Below are positions 9,183-21,500 of a stretch of 64,000 bases of DNA, piece by piece. Both the position numbers and the translations under genes were made by a program. This DNA is from Chytridium lagenaria. Taxonomy: Eukaryota; Chytridiomycota; Chytridiomycetes; Chytridiales; Chytridiaceae. How positions within the stretch are numbered: the stretch's first letter is position 1; each line of letters starts with the position of its first letter. The stretch covers positions 1-64,000 of the forward strand of contig JAHLKC010000077.1 of assembly GCA_025449115.1 (NCBI GenBank). The letters are read 5' to 3'. A model generated the notes under the pieces. The model saw only the letters and a list, made by a program, of their open reading frames with translations, had not been told where the DNA came from and made no database searches.

Positions 9183-9382
9183 TTAAGCGTGAGGCTGTTG
9201 TGCCTTAGTCCCAAACACACCGCCACTAGCCTTCATTATACCTCCAACAATAGTAGCCAAATTCATCATGTCTTCCCTCCACCTTTCTGCAGCTTCTCGT
9301 CTCTCCTTTCTCTCTTCTTCACGTTCCATCCTTCTCTCTTCCTCCCTTTCCCTTCTCTCTTCTTCACGTTCTCTCCTTTCTT
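9183..9382 (-). pseudogene. Harb-B second protein, C-terminal coiled-coil remnant
   Basis: The minus strand encodes a charged coiled coil with EREEERREREEER-type repeats and ends DMMNLATIVGGIMK. Placement (opposite strand, just after the DDE gene) and composition mirror the second gene of Harb-A, so this is taken as the matching Harb-B gene. It is cut at 9382 by the LTR of the composite Copia. Upstream exons are missing. Confidence 0.6.
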
Positions 9383-9756
9383 TGTTGGGTTTCATCTTTC
9401 TAGTTTGTTTACTCACCCACATTTAAATTTGTCTAAGTCTATTGTTGCCCCCGTCTAAATTCGTGCCTTCATTCCTTAAGTAAAAGTTGTCAGTTTGATA
9501 TGTTTTAAACCCCGCCCGTAGTTTATTATTATGTTTAGTTTTGTGACAATGAGGGATGCACGGTCAGAAGACCTTAAAGCTAGGAGTGCCACCCACATAT
9601 CATTTTGTATTGTTTTAACCTATATTAATAATAAGTTAGTTGTCTTCAGTATTAGTTAGTCGTCACCTTTGGAGACCTCGTTCACCAGTTCATTATACAT
9701 TTATTAGTTTATTAAGATTATTACCATAATTACAAAGAGCCCGTAAACCCCCTACA
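9383..9756 (+). repeat. Composite Copia left LTR
   Basis: 374 bp, from TGTTGGGTTTCATC to CCCCCTACA. The outer ends resemble the LTR at 17035-17434, but the middle is largely unalignable by eye. The 3' part also matches the scar at 563-712. Confidence 0.85.
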
Positions 9757-9758
9757 AG

Positions 9759-9770
9759 TGGTAGCACTTC
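9759..9770 (+). other. Composite Copia primer-binding site (probable)
   Basis: TGGTAGCACTTC, identical to the 12-mer after the Copia-1 LTR and at the same 2-bp spacing. Confidence 0.65.
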
Positions 9771-9903
9771 TCTGGTTGGAAGAAGGAGTGATCGATCCAT
9801 TGAGGACTAAGGAGTAGAGAACAGTAGAGAAGAGTGTGAGTATTGCAAGAAAGAAAGAATCAGTCCCAAGTCACCAAAGAAAGGAACCAGTCAACACGAG
9901 AAG

Positions 9904-10909
9904 ATGACGAAAGAAAAGGACGACAAACCTGTGATGTTCGATGGCACACAGTTCCACATCTGGAAGTACCGCATGGTCGGTACCTCAAAGGCAAGGGCCT
10001 TTGGAAGATTGTGATAAGGGCTGGACGCCCTATGCAGTCGTTGACACGCCTACAAACGCCGAGAAGAAAACTAGGTTAGAAGAGGAAGACCTGGATATGA
10101 AAGCAAAAGCGAGAATTGAATCAAGAGTGCATGATATCATCTTACCGCTAATCCAGGATGAAATAACGGCGAAAGCAACTTGGGATAAAATTGTTGAGAC
10201 CTATGAGAGAAAGGCTCAGACAAACAGAAACGCGATTAGAAGAAAGCTCACCAACTTGAAGATGAAAGAAGAGGACGACTTGAAGACTTACATTGCAGAG
10301 ATCTCGTCAACAATCCAGCAACTAAAGGCTGCGGGGGAGGACACTGGAACCCCGCAGCACATCTCTATCCTTCTGACCACCCTACCAGAAGCGTATGATA
10401 TTATCGTAAATCTCCTCGAGAACGACGCCAAAGCAGAGACCGATTATGCCTATGTGGTGGGAAAACTGTTAGATCATGAACGAAAATTAAAGAAAGAAAG
10501 AAGGAAACAGAGGACAGTGAAGGTGCTCAAGCGCATGCTGCAGGGAGACATAACAATCAGCAACGGCAACGCGGAGGTGAAGACCGCGAATGTTTCAATT
10601 GTGGTCGAAGAGGACACCTGGCTAGAGATTGCTGGGTGCTAGACGAAACATCGAAAATAGATACGATGGAAACAACGAACCTCAAGCTCAACCAGCAGCA
10701 GCTGGAAGAGGTCATTTCCGTGGACGAGGACGTGGTGGATTCCGTGGTCGTGGAGGCCGCGGAAGAGGTGGTCGAGGCCGTGGTGGTTGGAACCGTGGCC
10801 CTAATGCAAACGTAGCGAATCAGAACAACAATCAAAACAACAACAACAACGGAGGGAATCCAGTAGTGTTCGTTGCCGCAGTGCCAACAGTCAACATACT
10901 GGGGATGGC
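9904..10909 (+). pseudogene. Copia copy A gag with RGG-rich tail
   Basis: Starts MTKEKDDKPVMFDG at 9904, then a one-base break near 9975 moves the Gag core into another frame. The core carries TYERKAQTNRNAIRRKL. A CCHC knuckle, CFNCGRRGHLARDC, is visible at about 10585-10630. Unlike Copia-1, it is followed by an Arg-Gly-rich stretch (FRGRGRGGFRGRGGRGRGG, about 10710-10790) and an Asn/Gln run before protease. RGG boxes bind RNA in many proteins, so this may add to RNA packaging. Frame breaks mark it as inactive. Confidence 0.75.
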
Positions 10910-13789
10910 ATGCTGCAAGCGAGAGACACTAGATGGATGTTAGATTCAGGAGCTACTCACCATATGACGTTTCAACGCAACATCCTGTCAAACTACCGAT
11001 CCATTCAGTGCAACATCAGCACGGCGGACAGCCAGAGCGAGCTGGAATCGAAAGGGGTCGGAGACTGTGAAGTAAAGATTAGAATTGGGGGAAGAACAGG
11101 AACGCTAATACTGAAGAATGTGTTATATGTACCGAACATCGGACGGAACCTGATCTCGCTTGGGATGGCGAGGAAGAAAGAACTGGACATCTTTCCAAAA
11201 GATGATGGCTATGATCTGAAACCGAAGAAAGGACCATCAGCACAAGCGCTAGCAACTTTCACATACAGCAGCAAGGAAAACCTCATTTACCTTGATCAAG
11301 CGTCGGTAGCCTAAACCCAGCACCTCCGTTGCAAAGGCTGGGAAGCCACTATCGCCACATCAGTGGCACCTGAGGATGGGTCATCTAGGAAAGAAGAGTG
11401 TGAAGAAGTTAGTGAGGTTGCAAAGGGAGTCAACATGACAGATGAAGAGGACACTCACCTTTGCGAAGGGTGTGTTGATGGAAAGATGACAAGAGTTTCA
11501 TTCCCTGACAAACCGACGAATCAAAGCAAAAGAACCGCTTGAAAGGATCATGTCGATATTGTGGGTCCTATGAAGAACACATCAAACGGCGGCGCTCGTT
11601 ACTTTTTAACGATTGTGGACAGCGCCACAAATTACGTGACGGTCTATTTATGCAAGAAGAAAAACGAATCAGTCAAGTACATCAAGGGCTACAAAGAAGA
11701 AGCAGAAAAACGCATTAAACAAAAACTAAAAGAGATTGTGGCGGACAACGGTGGGGAGTTCAACAATAAGGCAATGAAGGATTGGTGTTTGGAGCATGGA
11801 ATTCGACTCACCTTTACCATGCCATACACACCGCAACAGAACGGTGTTGCTGAGAGGATGAACGGAACCTTAACGAGCGTTCTAAAAGTATGTTAAGCTC
11901 GTCAAAACTTGAAACGCGTTTTTGGGGAGAAGCTGTAATGGCGGCGGCTTACCTCATTAACCGATCTCCTACCCGCACCAACGAAGAAGACGCGACACCA
12001 CTTGAGAAATTCGCCGGGGTCAAGCCTGACCTCTCGAGGTTGCGTGTTTGGGGTGCCTCGCTTGTCTTGATCCCAAAGCAGCAAAGAAAGAAAGGTGACT
12101 TTAACGCTCGCCGCTGCGTGCTTGTGGGATATGAACCGCTTGGATCGCTGTGGGACCTGCAAGAAAATAAGCTGGTTAGAAGCAAGTCTGTCATTTTTGA
12201 CGAAGGAGTTTTTGGGGCGGAAGAGAAGAAGGAGACGAGAAGTTTGAAGGAGATGTATCAGAATGGAAGAGTGATTTGGACTTACCAGATTACAACACGG
12301 ATTCATCAAGTTCTGGTGGAAGCGAGGGCGAAACTGCTGTGGATGATAACTCCGATGAAGAGGAAGATGATAATGTTAGTTATCACACACCGGATCGTGA
12401 AGACTACAACGAAGAAGATAGAGAAGAACCTCGCTCACCTACGGTTCGTCGTTCAGGTGGAAGAAGGGTACCAAATTTCCGTGAAGACCTGGATGAACCG
12501 TATGAAACATCCCTTCGAAGGTCAACAAGGAACAAGAAGAAACCTGGAGAGTTTTGGACGGTTAAGCCATCCGCCAACACCGCATCATGGGAAGAAGAAG
12601 ATGATGAGCCAAAAACTTACTTAGAAGCGATGCAGAGGAAGGAGAAGGATGAATGGAGAAAAGCGATGGAAGAGGAGATGAAGAGCTTGGTCGAGATGGG
12701 GACTTGGAGGCTGGTGCCCCGACCAAAAGATAAGAAGATTATCAAATCTGGATGGGTGTACAAAACAAAACGTGATGAGTTGGGAAATTTGGACAAACGC
12801 AAAGCACGTTTCGTTGCAAAAGGATATTCGCAGAAACAAGGTCTTGATTACGATGAGAAGTTTGCACCCGTTATTAAGCAAGCCACGTTAAGAGTCATGC
12901 TGGCGATTGCCTGTCAAGAGGACATGGAGATTAGGCAATACGATGTTAAGACCGCGTTTTTAAACGGCAAGCTAGAAGATCACGAGATCTATATCGAGCA
13001 ACCTGAAGGATTCGTTGTTGAAGGGAAAGAAGACTGGGTTTGCTTGTGTATGAAGAGTCTCTACGGCTTGGTTCAAGCACCGATGTGTTTCAATAACGAC
13101 CTGAACACATTCCAAGTCGATGAGGAGCGCTTCACGAGGTCAGCAGCAGACCCGTGTCTCTACTACAAGAGGAACGGCAAGAGGAACCTTACCATGAAAG
13201 GGGTCTATGTCGACGATATCATTGAAGCGTCAACAAGCAAGGAGGAACTGGACAGATCGGAGAAAAGATTTATGAGACGTTACCGTGGAACTCGAGCTGC
13301 AAGTTTTCGATACGTGTTGGGCTGGCAGTGCCGCTATGATCGTGTGAAAGGGAAGATTGTGGTGTTCCAGCAGAGATACATCGAAACGATGGGTCATAAG
13401 CTGGAATTACCGAAAACCCTTTTACATTACACGCCAATGGACGCCGTCAAAAAGCTGTTGAAGACGATGGAAGGCGAGATAACTAAAACGAACGAGAAGG
13501 GACAAGGATACCGACAGTACACCGGATCCTTGATGCATGCTATGATTGGAACGCGACCAGATATCGCGTTTGCACTGGGAATGGCGGCTAGATTTCAAGA
13601 AAATCCTTACCCAGCACATTGGGACGCGCTTTACCGCACTTGTGGATATCTTCAGCAGACGAAGCAGCTGGGGATTCAATACTCACGTCGAGAGAAACTG
13701 GAGTTGGTGGGTTATGCCGATGCCGACATGGGGACGGACCCTGCGGACATGAAGTCTACTAGTGGATTTGTGATTACTTTGAATGGGTG
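10910..13789 (+). pseudogene. Copia copy A pol, truncated inside RNase H
   Basis: Protease (WMLDSGATHHMTF, about 10935), integrase zinc region and core (VADNGGEFNN, PQQNGVAERMN at about 11740-11860) and a reverse transcriptase segment (12276-13789) with FDVKTAFLNGKL-like and YVDDIIEAS motifs. The last reads into RNase H (YADADMGTD, TSGFVITLNG) and stops there at the fusion. Several frame changes occur between 11315 and 12276. The RT segment alone is 505 codons long and unbroken. Confidence 0.85.
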
Positions 13790-16700
13790 TTAGACTCTGG
13801 AGCCACTTACCACATGACGTTTCAGCGCAACATCCTGTCGAACTACCGCTCCATCCAGTGCAACATCAGCACTGCCGACAACAACAGCAACCTTGAATCC
13901 CGTGGAGTCGGTGACTGTGAAGTGAAGATTAGAAACGGCGAAAGAACCGGAACGTTAATACTCAAGAACGTGTTATACGTACCAAACATCAGACGGAACC
14001 TGATCTCGCTTGGGATGGCGAGAAAGAAGGACCTTGACATCTTTCCGAAGGATGACGGATACGACCTTAAACCCAAGAAAGAACCGTCAGCACAAGCACT
14101 TGCAACGTTCACCTACAGCAGCAAAGAGAACCTCATTTACCTTGATCAAGTCATCGAATTCAAGCCAAGCACCGCCTCAGCAAAGGCCGAGAAGTCTCTG
14201 ACACCGCACCAGTGGCACTTGCGGATGGGTCATCTAGGAAAGAAGGGAGTGAAGAAGTTAATGAAGGTAGCGAAGGGGTCAAGATGACGAATGAAGAAGT
14301 GTGAGGGTTGTGTTGATGGGAAAATGACAAGGACATCATTTCCTGACAAACCCGACGAGTTGAAAGCCAAGGACCCTCTCGAGAAAATCCACGTGACATC
14401 GTTGGACCTATGAAGACCGCGTCAAATGGCGGCGCACGTTACTTCCTCACCATCGTCGATAGCGCGACAAACTACGTTACCGTTTACCTGTGCAAGAAGA
14501 AGAATGAGTCGTTCAAGTTACATCAAAAGTTTTAAAGAAGAAGCCGAGAAGAAAATCAAAAGGAAGCTCATTGAAATCGTGGCAGACAACGGCGGCGAAT
14601 TCAACAACAAACTAATGAAGGATTGGTGCTTAGAGCATGGGATTCGACTTACTTCACCATGCCGTACACACCGCAACAGAACGGTGTTGCCGAACGGATG
14701 AACAGGACCTTGAACGAGAGGTCTAAAAGCATGTTAAGTTCTTCAAAACTCGAAACGCGTTTTTGGGGTGAAGCCGTGATGGCTGCAGCTTACCTCATTA
14801 ACCGATCACCAACCCGAACGAACGAACAAGATGCAACGCCGCTTGAGAGATTCGCTGGAGTAAACCTGACTTGTCAAGACTTCGTGGTTGGGGTTGCCTG
14901 GCACTCGTCTTGATACCCAAGCAGCAACGAAAGAAGGGAGATTTAACGCACGACGGTGTGCTCTCGTTGGGTATGAGCCGCTGGGCTATCGCCTTTGGGA
15001 TTTGCAAACAAATAAGTTGGTTAGAAGCAAGTCAGTGATTTTTAACGAGGGAGTAATGGCGGCGGAAGCAGAGAAGGGAGAATCAAAGTTTGAAGGGGAG
15101 GTTCAAGAATGGAAAAACGACCTAGACTTACCGGATTACTCTACAGACTCGTCAAGCTCTGGTGGAAGTGAAGTTGATACGGCGGTAAACGACGAAGAGT
15201 CTGAAGATGACGAAGATGATAATGTTAGTTATCATACACCGATCGCGACGACGATGAAGATGAAGAAAGAGGGAACCTCACTCACCTACGGTTCGTCGAT
15301 CCGGTGGAAGAAGAGTTCCAAACTTCCGTGAAGACCTGGATGAGCCATACGAAACATCCCTTCGAAGGTCATCACGGAACAAGAAGAAGCCTGGAGAGTT
15401 TTGGACGGTTAGACCATCAGCAAACACGGCATCGTTAGAAGATGACGACGAACCAAAGACCTACCAGGAAGCGATGGGTAGGAAGGAGAAGGACGAGTGG
15501 AGGAAAGCGATGGAGGAGGAAATGAAAAGTTTGGTTGAGATGGGAACATGGAGGTTGGTTCCCCGACCTAAAGGGAGAAAGATTATTAAATCAGGATGGG
15601 TGTACAAAACAAAGCGAGATGAGTTGGGAAATCTCGATAAACGAAAAGCGAGATTTGTTGCTAAAGGTTACTCGCAAAACAAGGAATCGACTATGACGAG
15701 AAATTCGCACCTGTCATCAAGCAAGCGACGTTGAGAGTGATGCTTGCGGTCGCTTGTCAAGAAAACATGGAGATTCGACAATACGACGTCAAGACCGCGT
15801 TCTTGAATGGGAAGTTGAAGATCATGAGATATATATCGAACACCTGAAGGATTCGTCGTGAAGGGAAGAAGACTGGGTGTGCCTGTGCATGAAGAGCCTC
15901 TACGGACTCGTTCAAGCACCAATGTGTTTCAACACCGACTTGAACACGTTCCAAGTCGACGAGGAGAAGTTTACTCGCTCAGCGGCGGATCCATGCCTTT
16001 ATTACAAGCGAAACGGCAAGGACCTCACCTTGAAGGGAGTACGTCGATGATATCATAGAAGCGTCGACGAGCAAGGAGGAATTAGATCGATCAGAAAAAC
16101 GATTCATGAGACGTTACCGAGGTACAAGAGCTCCAAGTTTTCGATACGTCCTGGGGTGGCAATGTCGCTATGATCGTGTAAAAGGGAAGATTGTGGTGTT
16201 CCAGCAGAGATACATCGAAACGATGGGTCAAAAGCTGGAATTACCGAAAACTCTTTTACACTATACCCCAATGGACGCCGTGAAGAAACTCCTGAAGAAC
16301 ATGGAAGGGGAGATAACGAAAACGAACGAGAAGAATCAAGGATACCGACAGTACACTGGATCCTTGATGCATGCGATGATTGGAAGACCTGATATAGCAT
16401 TCGCGCTGGAATGAGCGCTAGGTTTCAAGAGAACCCTTACCCAGCGCATTGGGATGCGCTTTACCGAACTTGTGGATACTTACAGCAAACGAAGCAATTG
16501 GGAATTCAGTATACTAGAAAGGACAAGCTGGAATTGGTGGGATATGCAGACGCCGACATGGGAACGGATCCAGACGACATGAAGTCAACGAGTGGTTTTG
16601 TGATCACGTTGAACGGGGGAGCTGTGGTGTGGGGAACGAAAAACAAGCAACGACGGCTCAGTCTACCGCAGGCTGAATATGTTTCACTTAGTGAAGCATC

Positions 16701-17003
16701 GTCACATATGATATGGGTAGCCAACTTCTGGGGGAGTTGGGTTATACGTTTAATGACCCTCCGGTGATTTACGGCGACAACACGACAGCAAATTCCCTCG
16801 CCAGCACGCCGATAATATCGCAAAGTTCGCGACACGTGGATAGAAGGTTCCACGTCATACGAGATAGGGTTAACGCGAAGAAAATACGCGTGGAGTACCT
16901 GAACACAAAGGAGCAACCTGCAGACTTGTTTACGAAAGCTTTGCCTCGAACGAAGTTTGAAGAATTACGAGCAAAGTTTGGGATGGTTAAAGTGGTTGAT
17001 TAA
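13787..17003 (+). pseudogene. Copia copy B pol, lacking gag
   Basis: Begins abruptly at protease (LDSGATYHMTF, 13787) and runs through integrase (HQWHLRMGHLGKKG, VADNGGEFNN), reverse transcriptase and RNase H to KVVD and a stop at 17001-17003. It is very similar to copy A along its length and still preserves the Copia C-terminus (RFHVIRDRV, EQPADLFTKALPR). More than ten frame changes are needed, so it is a decayed copy. Confidence 0.85.
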
Positions 17004-17034
17004 AACTGCAAGGTTAGAAAGCTGAGGGGGAGAA

Positions 17035-17434
17035 TGTTGGGTTTATTCATCTTTCTATTTTGTTTCTCACCCACATTCGTTATTTTGTCTAAGTTATTTT
17101 TCCCCCGAACCTTTATTTTTACGCGTTATTTTAAGTTTTGAGTTGATCAGTTTATTGAGCTCCTCATTCCATTTGAGGAGCGTTAATCCCTTAACTTATT
17201 ATTTTATTTTATTTATGATACGTAATTGGAGGGATTTACGGGTCATGAGTTCTGTGTAAATCCCCACCCTCTACATGTATTGCGAAAAAGTAGTTAACAT
17301 TAATATATGGAAGTTTCGTAGTTATTACTCCCTGTCACCGCTGGAGACTCCATCATCATCATCTTCATCATTTATAGTTTAATTCTCTTATTAATTCCAT
17401 ATATTAATCACAATTGAGCCCCGTAACCCCTACA
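17035..17434 (+). repeat. Composite Copia right LTR with polypurine tract
   Basis: 400 bp, TGTTGGGTTTATTC to CCCCTACA, preceded by GAGGGGGAGAA (17024-17034). It differs strongly from the left LTR in the middle and matches the reversed fragment at 388-562, so at least two LTR subfamilies are present. Confidence 0.85.
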
Positions 17435-18559
17435 ATTTGAACCGCCGGCACAAATTAATTTTTTCCACCGTCACAAATTTCGATTTATCATATTGTTGGA
17501 AGGCATCCATTGAAGTAAACATAAAATTACATAGCAGTGTGCAAAGGTGAGTTATACCACAGCACAGACCCGAGAAAAAACTCCAATGTGAGGTTAAACA
17601 AAAACAAAGATCAAGCGGGTGGTATTGTTACATATTTGCTCTGATCCTGTATTTGTTCAGCTGGGCTTTCCCTAAATACAATTAAACTCAAGTAGCAAGC
17701 AGTCAGTTTGTGCTTGCACCATTTTATTACTAAGGATATTAACTGCGCTAGTTGAATACCAGCGGTACCTTCAATGGTTCTGACTGCAAATTTACTTTCT
17801 TGAGAGGTCTGCTCCACGCTGGCCGTATATTCCAATGCGTCAACATCAACTATTTCTTCCTCCGTTAAGACCATGACCTCCAGTGAACTGCTAACAGGAT
17901 CTCTCTTTGTGAATGTTGTCCGGAAAGTGATGGCGATATGGAAGAAATTTTCACTTTGACTAATGATGTCATTGAGGAAGGTTTTGTGTTTTTAGAGGAT
18001 ACTCATGAAGGGGAAAACTTCTTTTTTGATATAGGTTGTTGTTGAGCAGAGAATAACCTTAGTGCTTTTTTCTACACTGCCAACTTCCACTCATTTTTGA
18101 TTTGCATGTTTAGAAGCTTTTTCTGATGTAATAGATTGTGAGGGGCTATCAGCAGCTGTTGCGTCAGAAGAAAGTGGGTTTTTCGGATTTGTTTTATTGG
18201 ATTTGAGTTTGTGGGCAGAGGAACGGAAGTTTTGCTATCAATTTTTGTGGAGAATTTCTTTGATGGTTTTCTCTTTTTTTTCTTTTACGTTTGAAGGTTG
18301 TGTCTCCCGCTCTACCTTTCTTGATTTTTTTTTTTTTTTTTTGTATTTATTGCACTCTCCATAACGTTTGTTGTCTTCTCATGTTGATATATAATCTTCA
18401 TTTAATTTGAAAAGTAGTTTAATTATTTGTATGTAACGTTTTAAAATTTTATAGGATTTGATGGCTTGCAAAGTATGATGTAGGTATTTATTGACTAGGC
18501 ACATCAGTATATAAATGTTTTGTTCGTTGCGATTTTTCTTCTGACATTGCTAGAATCTT
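17435..18559. other. AT-rich region, no identified gene
   Basis: No recognisable domain. The minus strand has an 87-codon open frame at 17611-17874 (contains EEEIVDVDALEYTASVEQTS), with a further readable stretch upstream (FFHIAITFRTTFTKRDPVSS, about 17890-17950). It may be the 3' part of the neighbouring Helitron or a fragment it carried; I cannot identify it. A T-rich run lies at 18323-18343. A Helitron 3' end (hairpin plus CTRR) would be expected somewhere here but was not located. Confidence 0.4.
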
Positions 18560-21500
18560 GACGTTGGTTTGCTTGTCAATCTTGATAATGCGACGTACAG
18601 TTGACTGTGAGTAAAAACAGGTTCAGGTAAGTATATTCAAACGATCGGAATTGAATGACCTTGCGCTTTAGTAATGGCAAGGGCGTACGCAAGTTTTCCC
18701 AGGAATTGTTTTTGTTTCAACGTGAAAGGAAAGCCGGAAGAGGATGAGGATGATGATGACATTGGAATTCAAGGAACAAATACAATTTTTGCCCCATCAC
18801 AATTTCTGCTTGTACAATCCAGTCAGTGGATCAAGATTACGTAAAATATAATAGGGCTGTGTTAGTTCAAGCAAAGTAGGCGGGGCAATATTCCGGAAAT
18901 TTCTAAAGTATGTAGAATCCGGCTTGGTATAATCCATTAAGATCTTCTGGCACCAAATGAAAACTGGAGTATATTGTCTCTTCTCTGGGTAGACGCTCAA
19001 GAATTTTGTTGTTCAAATGATTCACATATTTATTACGTGTGGCTAAAATAGCTCAATATACTATCCATATTATATCATGATTTCATGAGAATGAGAATGA
19101 AATTGGGGAAGACAAAGTTTATCAATTCTTGTTTGGTATTATAAAGTGTCTCGAGTTTCAGAAATTACCATAGAAGATGGTATTTGAATACAACCCCCTT
19201 CACCTCTTTCTTTTTCACCATTTCAAACACGTAAAAGCCATTGATGAAAAGAAGTATCTTCTGCCACCCGCATATTTTGTTGAAAAAGAATTACATGAAC
19301 TTGACGTCCAATATATGATCCAGAAAGCAAGATAATGATGATTTGTATTCTTGATACTTTCAGAATGACTGCAAGAATTTGACGGCAATCATCATCATCC
19401 CAAATAATAGTTTTGGTTTCATAAGGTAACTTTGCAGTTCCACTATTCTTCTTAGTGTTGCATGGTGTTGTGGTATCTGTATTGAGGCGTATTTTAAACT
19501 GACCTCCAATCATATTAATTGCGGCAATACCAGACAATGCTGTTGCAAGAGCAATTAGGTTTCTGTTTCAAATTGTTGTCAGAAGACATCAACTAAGAAA
19601 TATTTTTCCAGATCCTCCTAGACCATCTATGAAAATGTAGTTCTTGTGCAGCTGTGAGATTATCAGATAACCTTACCAGTAGGCATGAATATGTTGCTTA
19701 TATAGACGTCGTGCCCATATTCTTATTTCCTTGTTTCCGTTCCATTCCTTTCCCTCTCAGAGTTTTCTATAGTTTTTCCCCAAAGATACGAGAGAGGTTT
19801 TTATAGAAGAAAGGGTGGTTGACGTAGTATGCCAACTTATGACATGCTACCACCACGTTGGTCGAGATGCCTGTTGTTGTTATTTGATTTCCCATTATGT
19901 ATTGTTTTATTATTTGTAGAATGAGATTTACGTGCACCTCTGTAGTCCTGGATTGATCCCATACATACAGCCAGGCATGGCTGCCCTTGGGCCATGCTTT
20001 CTTCATTCTTCTGTTATTCAATATTTAGTTGTACCTGCAGGCGCTTGGAAATAGTTGGCTTTGAGTGGAAATGCGGCATGAGCAAAGAGATCAGATGAGA
20101 ACATGTTAAAACAACTTATTGCGGTAATTAGGAGGCCTTGTACACTACCAGGAGCGGGATAGACTCCCTCCTTGGTGACCCTTCCACTCTGGTGCGTTGA
20201 ATATCCGCCTGAGTACCTTTTTCCTTCCTATTTCCTTCCTTAAATTCATTAAGAGCAGAACCACAGCAACTCATATCCCCGTTGTCACTAAAGGCAGAAT
20301 AGAGCTTGACTCTTGATCTAGGAGTACATCCTAGACTCTGGTTTCATCACCTATTATGCGTTTCTCTACCTCTGTATGCCGGGGCTGAGCAGAGGTGGCC
20401 TTAGAGAGAACCTCACACAGCAGCTTTAAAAGTTGGGAAAAGCACGCCATTGACTGTTCGTAGAGACTGAAACCTTGCAGGCTCGTGTACATGCAACTGA
20501 ATTAAACATAGAAATATTGTTCACCTTTGGAAGGATGAACTGTATACATCTGTCCAACAGCGTAATTTCATTGTCTCGGAACCCACTTTCTTGCTGTCTT
20601 TTGCCAAACAAAATGTTCCAGTAATTATGAACACGTAAAAACGCGAGCGGATTCGTCACCTTGATTAAGAGTAAAGAATTCCGTCAACACAGTCTTTTGT
20701 AATCTATCTTCATTTGCAATTGTTTAAAAATTGGCGGACTCATTATAGACGTCATAATGAGCGTTTGGCAAATGCACTTGAAGTCTATGCACAACAGGAG
20801 ATAATTTTCCTAGCGTGAAACTAATAATCCGCCAACATGCTTCTGGAGAGAGTGTCAACAAATTGTTAAGTCTTGTCAGATGAACCAACTTCTACGAAGG
20901 CACTGTCATGACCTTGATGATTGTTAATGGAAAAAAGGTTAAATGATAAACACCTTTAAATATATACTTATATATATTAAACTGTTTAATACTACTACAA
21001 ACTTCCACATTTATATGGCAGTTGAACTTAATGCTAAGATAGGAATTTTAAGGAAATATCCATTGATTTTCCAAGTTCACTCCGTACTTTCCTCACGTTC
21101 GGTCCGTCATCTTGTCTACAATAATGGATATGAGTCCCTTCCTTACGTAGTTGCATTTTGTAATTCACGGGGGTACCGTTTCTAGAAATGCCCATTTTCC
21201 ATGCATGCAATATAAGGCCCAAGAGCACCACACAGTCCTTAAATCATATGACCATATGATTGGAAACAACAGTGAATAAACTGACTTTTTCCTTCCCGAT
21301 CAGGAAATTCTGCTCCATACAGTGTTGTAATCATTAGCCGTGGAGAATCAATGATGTGAAGTGAGAATGATTAACAGGTGAACATGAGGTAATCCTATTT
21401 TAGCCCATGCTACCACGTTAACAAGTATTTGGGTAATAATCTCGTTTTTCAGTTCCTTCACTTTCCCGTTGAACACTCAAGCAACAACATCAGTCAATCT

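Larger units (their letters stand above)
9383..17434 (+). mobile_element. Composite Copia: two copies fused head to tail
   Basis: LTR (9383-9756), gag A, pol A up to RNase H (13789), then abruptly protease through RNase H of a second copy B (13787-17003) and an LTR (17035-17434). No LTR, leader or gag separates A from B. The two outer LTRs are clearly diverged, and flanking pentamers (TTCTT, ATTTG) do not match, so this is not one simple insertion. Both pol copies carry many frame breaks. Confidence 0.85.

Noticed and set aside
9383..17434. One single long Copia with a duplicated pol as an intact autonomous element
   Set aside because: The outer LTRs are strongly diverged, target duplications do not match and both pol copies are frame-broken.
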